This document shows positions 26,083-33,816 of a stretch of 64,000 nucleotides of DNA, piece after piece (position 1 is the first letter of the stretch; every line of letters starts with the position of its first letter). The notes under the pieces were generated by a model, which did no database searches, was not told the DNA's origin, and saw nothing but the letters and a program-made list of their open reading frames with translations. Made by a program: the position numbers and the translations under genes. Location: NCBI RefSeq assembly GCF_007679345.1, contig NZ_VEGH01000005.1:186001-250000 (forward strand), in the 5' to 3' direction. The stretch is from Cellulosimicrobium cellulans (GTDB taxonomy: Bacteria > Actinomycetota > Actinomycetes > Actinomycetales > Cellulomonadaceae).

Positions 26083-26769
26083 TCAGCCCAGGCCGGCGTC
26101 GTGGACGAGGCGCGCGATCTGCACCCGGTTCGCCACGCCGAGCTTCGCGAACAGGTGCGCCACGTGGGTCTTCACCGTCGCCAGCCCGAGGTAGAGACGC
26201 TCGGCGACCTCCTGGTTCGACAGCCCCTCCGCGACCGCCACCGCGACGTCCCGCTCGCGCGGGGTCAGCACCTCCAGCGCCCGGAGCGCCGCCGCCCGCC
26301 GCTCGGCGTCCTCCGGCTTCGCCACCGACGCGATGAGCTGGGCCGTGACCGTCGGCGACAGGATCGGCTCGCCCGCCGCGACCCGGTGGATCCCGTCGAC
26401 GAGCTGCGCCGGTGGGGTGTCCTTCAGCAGGAACCCGGCGGCGCCCTCGCGCAGCGCGCGCAGCACCAGCTCGTCGGCGTCGAAGGTGGTCAGCACGATG
26501 ACCCGTGCCGGCGACCCGGCGGCGGCGAGCGACCGGAGCGCGGTGAGCCCGTCGACCCGCGGCATCCGGACATCCATGAGCACGACGTCGGGGCGCAGCC
26601 GCTGCACCACGGTGACGGCCTCGGCGCCGTCGCCGCACTCGGCGACCACCTCGAGGCGGGGGTCGCCCCCGAGGATCATCCGCAGGCTGGCGCGGACCAG
26701 GGCGTCGTCGTCGACGACCACCACGCGCACGACGTCGGCGGCGGTCGGGGTCGGGGTCAGCTCGGCCAC
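26083..26769 (-). CDS. NarL/LuxR-family response regulator
   Basis: Encodes 228 residues from the GTG at 26769; a second GTG 9 nt upstream is possible. The receiver domain has acidic residues at 20-22, phospho-acceptor Asp66 (VVLMDVRMP), the LTTFD switch and Lys in FLLKD. The LuxR helix-turn-helix is LTPRERDVAVAVAEGLSNQE followed by ATVKTHVAHLFAKLGVANR. Its start lies inside the end of the kinase gene (13-nt overlap). The likely partner is that kinase. Targets are unknown; the neighbouring GAF-EAL gene suggests a link to c-di-GMP signalling. Confidence 0.93.
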   Translation of the reverse strand: MAELTPTPTAADVVRVVVVDDDALVRASLRMILGGDPRLEVVAECGDGAEAVTVVQRLRPDVVLMDVRMPRVDGLTALRSLAAAGSPARVIVLTTFDADELVLRALREGAAGFLLKDTPPAQLVDGIHRVAAGEPILSPTVTAQLIASVAKPEDAERRAAALRALEVLTPRERDVAVAVAEGLSNQEVAERLYLGLATVKTHVAHLFAKLGVANRVQIARLVHDAGLG

Positions 26770-27998
26770 GGCAGCCACACTCTCACGGCGAACCGCCCGT
26801 CCTGCTCGATCCCGTGCTCCAGCGACCCGCCGAGCAGCTCGGCGCGCTCGGCGGCGCCGATGAGCCCCAGCCCCGCCCCGGGCGCGCCGGCGACCACCCC
26901 GACGGGCACGGCGTTGCGCGCCTCGACCAGCAGCCGCTCCCCCGGCGCGCCCGCGAGCCGGACGCGCACCTCCTGCCCCGGCGCGTGCTTGCGGGCGTTC
27001 GTCAGCGCCTCCTGCAGCACCCGGAACGCCGTGCGCGATGCGGTCTCGGGCAGGGCCGCAAGCGCCGACCGGTCCCCGCCGGGCAGCCCGGACACGTCCA
27101 GGCGCGCGGGCGTCCCGGCCTCGTCGGCGTCGGCGAGCAGGGCCGGGAGCTCGGCGAGCGTCGGCTGCGGCGCCTCGTGCTCGGTCGGGACCACGGTCTC
27201 GTCGTCGGCCCGGAGCACGCCGAGCACCTCGCGGAGCTCGCCGAGCGCCCGGTGCGCGCTGTCCCGGATGGTCTCGGCGGAGGCGGTGATCTGCGCGCGG
27301 GTCAGGTCCTCCCGGTACGCGAGGCCGCCGGCCTGCATGGCGACCAACGAGATCCGGTGCGCGAGCACGTCGTGCATCTCGCGGGCGATCCGGGTGCGCT
27401 CGGCCTGCCGGGCCTCGGCGGCCCGCGACTCCTGGGCGCGCTCGGCGGCCTCGGCGCGCAGCCGCAGGGTCTGCAGCAGCTCCCGGCGCGCGCCGACGTA
27501 GAACCCGATCGCGACGAGCAGGCCGAGGAACAGCAGGCTCAGGCCCAGGGCGAGCAGCAGCCACGGCACGCCCAGGTCCTCGGACGCGGAGCTGCCCTGG
27601 TAGAGCAGCTCGTAGACCGTCGACGCCAGCACCCACACCGCCCCGATCACGGCCACCTCGCGCCACCGGCGCCGGGTGGCGAGCGAGACCAGCGCGAGCA
27701 TCGCCGGACCGATCGCGAACGCCGACAGCGCCGTGAGCGTGGTGATCAGGACCGCGGTCAGCAGCGGGCGCCGTCGGCGCAGCGGCAGCAGCCCGATCGC
27801 GACGAACCCGAGGACCAGGTCGAGCAGCATGAGCCCGCCCGCCACGTCCTCGTTCGCGAGCGACGCCGCCCCGAGGTCGTGGGAGACGAAGACCCAGAGC
27901 ACGAACCCGGATCCCACGGCCAGCAGGTAGCGCCACGTCCGGGACCACGGGCCGAGGCGCGGCGGAGCCAGCGCGGCGGCGGGGACGGGGGCGGGCAT
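26757..27998 (-). CDS. Sensor histidine kinase, DesK/HisKA_3 type
   Basis: Encodes 413 residues. About four or five membrane spans (23-170) are followed by a short coiled segment rich in Arg/Glu/Ala (170-203). The HisKA_3 domain has phospho-acceptor His209 in REMHDVLAHR, and the ATPase domain has QEALTNARKHAPG and a GAGLGLIGAAER G box. The ATG at 27998 was chosen since longer frames upstream are antisense to the EAL gene. It lies 80 nt downstream of the GAF-EAL gene on the same strand and overlaps the regulator gene. Confidence 0.92.
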   Translation of the reverse strand: MPAPVPAAALAPPRLGPWSRTWRYLLAVGSGFVLWVFVSHDLGAASLANEDVAGGLMLLDLVLGFVAIGLLPLRRRRPLLTAVLITTLTALSAFAIGPAMLALVSLATRRRWREVAVIGAVWVLASTVYELLYQGSSASEDLGVPWLLLALGLSLLFLGLLVAIGFYVGARRELLQTLRLRAEAAERAQESRAAEARQAERTRIAREMHDVLAHRISLVAMQAGGLAYREDLTRAQITASAETIRDSAHRALGELREVLGVLRADDETVVPTEHEAPQPTLAELPALLADADEAGTPARLDVSGLPGGDRSALAALPETASRTAFRVLQEALTNARKHAPGQEVRVRLAGAPGERLLVEARNAVPVGVVAGAPGAGLGLIGAAERAELLGGSLEHGIEQDGRFAVRVWLPWPS

Positions 27999-28078
27999 GC
28001 CGCCGAGCCTAGGTCGCGGTGCGTCGCGCGCGGATCGGCCGCCGGGCTGGGCCGTCTCCCCCCTGCGGCGGAGGAGGG

Positions 28079-29299
28079 TCAGCCCCCGTCGGCGCCGCGC
28101 AGCGCCACGTCGAGCGGCGCCGGGCGCCCGAGCAGGTACCCCTGCCCGTAGTCGACCCCGAGCTCGCGCAGCGCCGCGCGCTCGTGCTCCGTCTCGACGC
28201 CCTCGGCGACGAGCCACGAGTCGATCCCCCGGGCGAACTCGGCCACCGCCCGGATCAGCGCCCGGCGCACCGGGTCGAGGTCGCAGCCCCGCACCAGCGC
28301 CAGGTCGAGCTTGATGGCGGTCGGCCGGAGCTGCAGCACGTGCCGCAGGCTGGCGAACCCGGCGCCGGCGTCGTCGACCGCGACCTGGTGCCCCGCGGCG
28401 CGCAGCCGGTCGGTCACGGCGGTCAGCGCCTCGTAGTCGGCGACCGGCGTGTGCTCGGTGACCTCGACGGCGGCCACCGGGCCGTGCGCGAGCAGCAGGT
28501 CGGCGGTCCGCGGGTCCGTGAGCGCCTCGGCCGACAGGTTGATCGACATCCGCACGCCCGGGGGCAGGTCGCCGAGCCGGGTGAGCGCGCACTCCGCGGC
28601 CAGGAGCTCCAGCTCGACCGACTCCCCGGCGGCGGCCGCCGCGGCGAAGGCGTGCACCGGGGTCGGGAACCGCTCGGGGTCGAACCGGGACAGCGCCTCG
28701 ACGGCGACGACCTCGCCGGTGCCCAGGTGCACGACCGGCTGGAACACCGTGCGGACGGCGCGGTCCGCCAGCACGGACCGGATCCAGCGCACCCGCTCGG
28801 ACACCGCGGGCCGGTGGGGCAGCCCGAACGCGCCCATTCGGTCCTCGACCAGCGCAGCCGCCAGGCCGAGCACCCGCAGCGCGTCCTCGTCGAGCAGCGG
28901 GTTCGCGCCCCGGGCCAGGCAGCACAGCATCCCGACCGGCTCGCCGTCGGGCCCGCGCAGCGGGGCGCCGAGGTACGCGCCGATGCCGAGGTCCGCGGTC
29001 GCGGCCAGGTCGCGGGCGACCGGGTGTCGACGCGCGTCCGGGAGCACCGGCGGGAGCAGCCCGGCCAGGACCCGCACGCAGTAGGTGTCGTCCAGGTCGT
29101 GCGCGTCGCCGACCGCCATCTGCATGGGCCCGGTCTGGGTGCTGGTGGCGAGGACGACCTCGGCCGAGGTCGTCAGGCCGGAGAGGAAGGCGATGTCCAT
29201 GCCGAGGTGCTCGCGCACGCGGTCGAGGATCTGCCGCACGTCCGGGTCGACGGGCACGCCCGTCGTCAGCGCCACGTCCCGGTCCTCGTCCACGCTCAT
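28079..29299 (-). CDS. GAF-EAL cyclic-di-GMP phosphodiesterase
   Basis: Encodes 406 residues: a GAF sensor domain at about 15-155 (AYLGAPLRGPDGEPVGMLCC) and an EAL domain at 165-400. The conserved catalytic and metal positions are present: Glu201 of the EAL signature (VEALSRF), Asn in SINLS, Glu in VEVTEH, the Asp pair in VDDAGAGFASL, Lys in AIKLDLALV, Glu in AEGVET and Gln in YGQGYLLGRP. Loop 6 reads DDAGAGF instead of DDFGTGY. Hydrolysis of c-di-GMP to pGpG in response to a GAF ligand is the expected role. Start ATG 29299 is preferred; an in-frame GTG lies 45 nt upstream. Confidence 0.88.
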   Translation of the reverse strand: MSVDEDRDVALTTGVPVDPDVRQILDRVREHLGMDIAFLSGLTTSAEVVLATSTQTGPMQMAVGDAHDLDDTYCVRVLAGLLPPVLPDARRHPVARDLAATADLGIGAYLGAPLRGPDGEPVGMLCCLARGANPLLDEDALRVLGLAAALVEDRMGAFGLPHRPAVSERVRWIRSVLADRAVRTVFQPVVHLGTGEVVAVEALSRFDPERFPTPVHAFAAAAAAGESVELELLAAECALTRLGDLPPGVRMSINLSAEALTDPRTADLLLAHGPVAAVEVTEHTPVADYEALTAVTDRLRAAGHQVAVDDAGAGFASLRHVLQLRPTAIKLDLALVRGCDLDPVRRALIRAVAEFARGIDSWLVAEGVETEHERAALRELGVDYGQGYLLGRPAPLDVALRGADGG

Positions 29300-29497
29300 G
29301 CGGCCCCCGCTCGCCCCCGCCGGACCCGCCGCTGGACCCGGCACGACGTCGGTCAGCCTAGTGAGCGCCGCCCGCGGTGCGCGCGCCGGGCGGGGGGCGC
29401 CACCCGGGGATCCACCCGTCCGGGCGAGCGCCCACCGGGCCGTCCGCCCACGGCTGATCCCCCTGCCGAGTCACCGGCCGCGTGACAGGATCGGCGC

Positions 29498-29977
29498 ATG
29501 GAGTCCCCGAACACCGGGCTCGCGCCGGAGACCGACGTGCCCGCCACCCCCGACGCCCCCACCGCCCCGACGTCCCGGCTCTGGGTCGAGCGCACCGGCA
29601 CCCGCACCTACACCGGGCGCAACGAGCGCGGTGCCGAGGTCCTGATGGGCCCGGTCGAGGCCGGCGCCGTCTTCACCCCGGGCGAGCTGCTCAAGGTCGC
29701 GCTCGCCGGCTGCTCCGGCATGTCCGCCGACACCGCCCTGAGCCACCGGCTCGGCGACGACGTCGAGGTCACCGTCGAGGTCAGCGGCGACAACTACAAG
29801 CCCGAGGACCGGTACCCCGCGCTGCACGAGCGGATGGTCGTCGACCTGTCCGGGCTCGACGAGGCGACCAAGGAGCGGCTGCTGCGCGTCGTGCACCGCG
29901 CCGTCGAGCAGCACTGCACCGTCGGCAACACGCTGAAGGCCGGGGCGACCGTCGACCTCGAGATCACGGGCGAGTGA
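29498..29977 (+). CDS. OsmC/Ohr-family peroxiredoxin
   Basis: Encodes 159 residues. The two redox cysteines are Cys72 (LLKVALAGCSGMSAD) and Cys140 (VEQHCTVGNTL), as in OsmC-like thiol peroxidases that reduce organic hydroperoxides. The first 27 residues are a Pro/Ala/Thr extension absent from most members. A CAGGAT -10-like box ends 8 nt before the ATG and no ribosome site is visible, so the transcript may be leaderless. The next gene overlaps by 1 nt (TGATG). Confidence 0.9.
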   Translation: MESPNTGLAPETDVPATPDAPTAPTSRLWVERTGTRTYTGRNERGAEVLMGPVEAGAVFTPGELLKVALAGCSGMSADTALSHRLGDDVEVTVEVSGDNYKPEDRYPALHERMVVDLSGLDEATKERLLRVVHRAVEQHCTVGNTLKAGATVDLEITGE

Positions 29978-30717
29978 TGGCGCTGCGCCGGACCCCGATC
30001 GTCGACGCGGCCCTGGACCGGGCCGTGACGATCCCGTCCGCCACGATCCACGCCCACGTCGACTCGGTCCGGCGCCGCAACCCGGAGGCCAGCCCCGCGG
30101 AGGTGATCGGGCTCCTCGAGCGCGAGTACCTGCTCGTCGTCCAGGGCACGGGAGGCGCGGTCGGCGCAGCAGCGGCGGCCCCCGCCGTGGGCACCGGCGT
30201 GGCGATGGCGCTGACCGTCGGCGACGTGGCGACGTTCTTCGGCGCGTCCGCGGCGTTCTCGCTGGCCGTCGCGAGCGTGCACGGGATCGACGTCGAGGAC
30301 GCCGAGCGCCGCCGGGCGCTGCTGCTCGCGACGATCCTCGGCGAGTCCGGCGCGAAGGCCGTCACGGACGTCGGCGAGCTGACCGGGCTGCGCGGGCTCA
30401 ACGTCGCCCGGGCGCTGCTGACCCGGATGCCGACCGGCACGATCCGGCGGGTCAACGCCCGGCTCACCCGGCAGCTGTTCCGCAAGCAGCTCGCACGGCA
30501 GGGCGGCCTGGCGCTCGGGCGGATGGTGCCGTTCGGGGTCGGCGCGGTCATCGGCATCACCGGCGGGCGGGCCCTCGGGCGCACCGTCATCCAGGGCGCC
30601 CGCAAGGCGTTCGGCCCCGCGCCCGACCGCTGGAGCGACAGCGTCCTCGTGGTCGAGGCCACGGAGGGCGCGCCGCGCGTCATCGAGCAGCCCCGCAAGC
30701 ACCTCCCGCGCCGCTAG
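29977..30717 (+). CDS. Hypothetical membrane-associated protein (EcsC-like layout)
   Basis: Encodes 246 residues. Two Gly/Ala-rich hydrophobic stretches (about 55-90 and 180-205) are separated by a basic helical region containing TRQLFRKQLARQGG. The pattern of a GGAVGAAAAAPAVGTGVAMA segment followed by TVGDVATFFGASAAF resembles EcsC-type proteins, but I cannot assign it firmly. It is translationally coupled to the OsmC gene by a TGATG overlap. No signal peptide or catalytic motif is seen. Confidence 0.75.
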   Translation: MALRRTPIVDAALDRAVTIPSATIHAHVDSVRRRNPEASPAEVIGLLEREYLLVVQGTGGAVGAAAAAPAVGTGVAMALTVGDVATFFGASAAFSLAVASVHGIDVEDAERRRALLLATILGESGAKAVTDVGELTGLRGLNVARALLTRMPTGTIRRVNARLTRQLFRKQLARQGGLALGRMVPFGVGAVIGITGGRALGRTVIQGARKAFGPAPDRWSDSVLVVEATEGAPRVIEQPRKHLPRR

Positions 30718-30830
30718 CCCGCGCGCGCCTCGCACGCGCCCTCGCACGCGCCCTCGCGCGCGCACGCCCCACGCTCCGCGCGCTCGCACCCTCCGCGCGC
30801 TCGCACCCCCTCGCGCGCGCCAGGCCCCCA

Positions 30831-30893
30831 CCGAGTCTGCACGTCGTGCCTCTGCGCGGGCGGGCCGGCGGAGGCGCGAAGTGGAGACTCGGC
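30831..30893. repeat. Family 2 intergenic palindrome, copy E
   Basis: CCGAGTCTGCACGTCGTGCC and its continuation pair with the opposite arm ending GTGGAGACTCGG, about 23 of 29 positions matching. It lies between convergent genes. Related elements with the same CCGA-C/G-TCT and GGAGACTCGG-like ends lie at 47095-47160 and 48214-48280. The 113 nt before it (30718-30830) are a run of CGCGC/CTCGCACC-like low-complexity sequence with no gene. Confidence 0.75.
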
Positions 30894-30912
30894 GAAGGGG
30901 CGCCGTGCGGGA

Positions 30913-31036
30913 GCGCGCGGCGGCGCGTCAGCGCGCGGCGGCGCGTCAGCGCGCAGCGGCGCGTCAGCGCGCAGCGGCGCGTCAGCGCGCAGCGGCGCGT
31001 CAGCGCGCGGCGGGGGTCAGCGCGCGGCGGGGGTCA
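30913..31036. repeat. 18-nt tandem repeat array
   Basis: Five copies of GCGCGC(A/G)GCGGCGCGTCA (30913-31002) are followed by two 17-nt variants GCGCGCGGCGGGGGTCA (31003-31036). The array runs up to the last codons of the aldo/keto reductase gene, whose stop is read from a similar GGTCA. It is a simple tandem repeat, not a CRISPR: units abut without spacers. Confidence 0.9.
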
Positions 31037-31041
31037 GCGGG

Positions 31042-32034
31042 TCACCAGCGGTCGTGGACGTGGGGGCGGATGCGCTCGTCGTAGATCGCGCGGAAGCGGT
31101 CCAGCGTGAACTCGTCCAGCGCCGGGATCAGGGCGGCGTCCGCGTTCCCGCGGGCCTGCTCGGCGTTGCGCGCGCCGGGGATGACCGTCGAGACGCCCGG
31201 CTGGTCGACGATCCACCGCAGCGCGAGCTGGGCCGTCGTGGCACCGGCCGGCGTCAGCGCGGCGACCTCACGGGCCGCGGCGACGCCGACCTCGAACGGC
31301 ACGCCGGAGAACGTCTCGCCGACGTCGAACGCCTCGCCGTGCCGGTTGAACGACCGGTGGTCGGTCGCGGCGAACTCGGTGTGCTCGTCGTACTTCCCGG
31401 ACAGCAGCCCGGACGCGAGCGGGACGCGCGCGATGATGCCGACGCCGGCCTCGGCCGCCGCGGGCAGGACGCGCTCGAGCGGCTTGCGGCGGAAGGCGTT
31501 GAGGATGATCTGGATCGTCGCGACGTGCGGGCGGGCGATCGCGGCCAGCGCCTCGTCGACGGTCTCGACGGACACGCCGTAGGCGGCGACCCGGCCCTCG
31601 TCGACCAGGGTGTCCAGCGCGTCGTAGGTCGCGTCCCGGTCGAGCACGGCGCTCGGCGGGCAGTGCAGCTGGACGAGGTCGAGCGTGTCGACGCCGAGGT
31701 TCGCCCGGGACCGGTCGGTCCACGCGCGGAACGCGTCGAGCGTGTAGGCCTCGGCGACGTGCGGGTCCGCGCGCCGGCCCATCTTCGTGGCGACCGTGAT
31801 CCGTGCGGCGTCGGCGGGCCGCTCGCGCAGGAACCGCCCGATCAGCGACTCGCTCCGCCCGTCGCCGTAGACGTCGGCGGTGTCGAAGAACGTCACCCCC
31901 GCGTCGGTCGCGGCGGCCAGCACCGCGAGCGCGTCGTCCTCGGCCACCTCGCCCCAGTCGGCGCCGAGCTGCCAGCAGCCCAGCCCCACGACCGAGACGT
32001 CCCGTCCCGTCCTGCCCAGCGTCCTCGTCTGCAC
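31042..32034 (-). CDS. Aldo/keto reductase
   Basis: Encodes 330 residues, a normal length for the family. The barrel shows the catalytic tetrad context: Asp and Tyr in FFDTADVYGDG, Lys in VATKMG and His in LVQLHCPP. The C-terminal NADPH-binding part is STVIPGARNAEQARGN. The GTG at 32034 starts the typical VQTRTLGRTGRDVSVVGLGC segment; the longer frame upstream is rejected. It reduces aldehydes or ketones, substrate unknown. The 3' end abuts the tandem repeat array. Confidence 0.92.
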   Translation of the reverse strand: MQTRTLGRTGRDVSVVGLGCWQLGADWGEVAEDDALAVLAAATDAGVTFFDTADVYGDGRSESLIGRFLRERPADAARITVATKMGRRADPHVAEAYTLDAFRAWTDRSRANLGVDTLDLVQLHCPPSAVLDRDATYDALDTLVDEGRVAAYGVSVETVDEALAAIARPHVATIQIILNAFRRKPLERVLPAAAEAGVGIIARVPLASGLLSGKYDEHTEFAATDHRSFNRHGEAFDVGETFSGVPFEVGVAAAREVAALTPAGATTAQLALRWIVDQPGVSTVIPGARNAEQARGNADAALIPALDEFTLDRFRAIYDERIRPHVHDRW

Positions 32035-32228
32035 GGGCCGAGGGTACCCCGGCCCTTTCACCCGGGCGCGCCTGGGTGCCTGCACCCAGCAGGGACCGGC
32101 GGGGCCGCGATTCACGACGACGGGTGACGATCCCAGGGAGGAGGATGTCGGGACGCGCCCGGGGTCGACGCGGGGCGAGCGGTCCCGCGCCCCGCGAGCG
32201 CACGCACCGACGGGGGACGAGGGCGACG

Positions 32229-32777
32229 ATGATCACGCGAGACCGGGACCGGACGCCGTGGGCGCGCGTGTCCCGGGTGCTGCCCCTGGACGCCGAGCGC
32301 GCCTGGGACCTCGTGGCGGACGCCCGGCACCACACCCGGTGGGTCCCGCTGACTCGCGTCGACCTCACCCGGCCGTCCGCGGAGGCCGCCGGCCCCGGCT
32401 GGGAGCGCTGGCCCGGCCGCACCGGTCCCGAGGTCGGGGACCGGATCGTCGCCGTGAGCGGCCCGACCGCGCGCCGCGGCGGCCCCGGGCTGGTCGACCG
32501 GATGCGCATCGAGCGCTACGAGCGCCCGCTCGGCGCCGTCCCGGGCGTCGCCGTGTTCCAGAAGCTCGGCCCCGTGCTGCTGGGCACGGCCCGGATCGAG
32601 GTCGAGGCCGCCGGCACGTCGGCCCGGGTCACCTGGAGCGAGCAGGTCCACCTGCGGGGGCTCCCGCCGGCCGCGACACGGTGGCTCGGCGTGCTGCTGG
32701 TCGACGGGATGCTGCGTCTCGTCCTGGGCCGCGCGGCGCGCGAGGCCGCGGACGGCGCGCAACGAACTGCCGCCTGA
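32229..32777 (+). CDS. SRPBCC-fold (polyketide cyclase/START-like) protein
   Basis: Encodes 182 residues. The START/SRPBCC fold is suggested by VSRVLPLDAERAWDLVADARHHTRWVPL at the N-terminus, a DRMRIERYERP strand and the final long helix (TRWLGVLLVDGMLRLVLGRAAREA). Members bind hydrophobic ligands; no specific ligand is evident. ATG 32229 follows GACGAGGG. The first of three GCGCAACGAAC-like repeats overlaps its last codons. A small dyad CTGGGTGC/GCACCCAG lies upstream at 32072-32089. Confidence 0.82.
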   Translation: MITRDRDRTPWARVSRVLPLDAERAWDLVADARHHTRWVPLTRVDLTRPSAEAAGPGWERWPGRTGPEVGDRIVAVSGPTARRGGPGLVDRMRIERYERPLGAVPGVAVFQKLGPVLLGTARIEVEAAGTSARVTWSEQVHLRGLPPAATRWLGVLLVDGMLRLVLGRAAREAADGAQRTAA

Positions 32778-32820
32778 CGGTCGATTCGCGCAACGAACCG
32801 GTGGCCTGCACGCAACGTCG
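32757..32820. promoter_or_regulatory. Three phased GCAACG repeats upstream of the DDAH-like gene
   Basis: GCGCAACGAAC occurs at 32757-32767 and exactly again at 32788-32798. A looser copy (CACGCAACGTC) is at 32809-32819. The GCAACG cores are 31 and 22 nt apart, near three and two helical turns. The second copy sits in a dyad, TTCG-N5-CGAA. This is the kind of phased array bound by Lrp/AsnC regulators, one of which is encoded at 36640-37116; the link is inference. Confidence 0.5.
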
Positions 32821-32924
32821 CGCCATGATGCACCGGGCGGGTGGATCGTAGGCTTGCCCGGACGCGCCCCGACGAGGCGGCCCGACGTCCGACCACGCCG
32901 TTCCCGGACACCTCGAGGAGCACC

Positions 32925-33755
32925 ATGCCCGCGACCCCGCAGCAGACCCGCCGCCACTACCTGATGTGCGAGCCGACGTTCTACACGGTCTCCTACGAGA
33001 TCAACCCGTGGATGGACTCGACGCGGTACACGGACGCGGGCCTCGCGGTGCAGCAGTGGACGGTCCTCAAGGACACCTTCGAGCAGCTCGGCCACACCGT
33101 CGAGACGATCGACCCGATCCCGGGCCTGCCGGACATGGTCTACGCCGCGAACGGCGCGACGATCGTCGACGGCCTCGTGTACTCCGCGAAGTTCCGCTAC
33201 CCCGAGCGCCAGCCCGAGGGCCCGGCCTACGAGAAGTGGTTCGCCGACCACGGCTACGTGACGCACACCGCGGAGCAGGTCAACGAGGGCGAGGGCGACA
33301 TCCTCGGCGTCGGCGACGTGCTGCTGGCCGGCACCGGCTTCCGCACCGACCGCGCCTCGCACGACGAGCTCGCGCGGGTCACCGGCCGCGAGGTCGTGAC
33401 GCTCGAGCTGGTCGACGCGCACTACTACCACCTGGACACGGCGCTGGCCGTGCTCGACTCGACCGCCGGCCGCGAGCAGATCGCGTACTTCCCGCCGGCG
33501 TTCTCGGACGCGTCGCGCGCCGAGCTCGAGCGGCGCTACCCGGACGCCGTCATCGCCTCCGAGGCCGACGCCGCGTGCCTCGGGCTGAACGCCGTGAGCG
33601 ACGGTCTGAACGTCGTCGTCGCCCCCGGCGCCACCGACCTCGCCGCCCAGCTGACCGACCGCGGCTTCCGCCCGATCCCGGTCGACACCAGCGAGCTGCT
33701 CAAGGGCGGCGGCGGCGCGAAGTGCTGCACGCTGGAGATCCGCCCCGCCCGCTGA
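32925..33755 (+). CDS. Dimethylargininase/arginine hydrolase-like amidinotransferase-fold enzyme
   Basis: Encodes 276 residues of the DDAH/arginine deiminase-type propeller. Candidate catalytic residues are His169 (VDAHYYHLDTAL), acidic residues in EGEGDI near 121-125 and Cys267 or Cys268 (GGGGAKCCTLEI) at the C-terminus. ATG 32925 follows GAGGAG. Next to ornithine aminotransferase, it may make ornithine (arginine dihydrolase-like), or citrulline from methylarginine (DDAH). The sequence alone does not decide between these. Confidence 0.88.
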   Translation: MPATPQQTRRHYLMCEPTFYTVSYEINPWMDSTRYTDAGLAVQQWTVLKDTFEQLGHTVETIDPIPGLPDMVYAANGATIVDGLVYSAKFRYPERQPEGPAYEKWFADHGYVTHTAEQVNEGEGDILGVGDVLLAGTGFRTDRASHDELARVTGREVVTLELVDAHYYHLDTALAVLDSTAGREQIAYFPPAFSDASRAELERRYPDAVIASEADAACLGLNAVSDGLNVVVAPGATDLAAQLTDRGFRPIPVDTSELLKGGGGAKCCTLEIRPAR

Positions 33756-33763
33756 CCCCCTCG

Positions 33764-33788
33764 GCCGGCCGGGCTCGTCCCGGCCGGC
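33764..33788 (+). terminator. Hairpin between DDAH-like gene and rocD
   Basis: GCCGGCCGGG (33764-33773) pairs perfectly with CCCGGCCGGC (33779-33788) around CTCGT. It ends 13 nt before the rocD ribosome site, so it may be a partial terminator or an mRNA-stability stem inside the operon. Confidence 0.6.
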
Positions 33789-33816
33789 ACCGCCCCCGGC
33801 CCGGAAGGTGACCCCC

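Noticed and set aside
30846..31109. Small plus-strand frames translating the tandem repeat as a repetitive Arg-Ala-Gln peptide
   Set aside because: The repeat is GC-only and both strands stay open by chance; there is no start signal, and the array is better explained as non-coding.
32072..32089. CTGGGTGC/GCACCCAG dyad between the aldo/keto reductase and SRPBCC genes
   Set aside because: It could be an operator, but it is short, has no second copy in the window and no regulator nearby, so no function is claimed.
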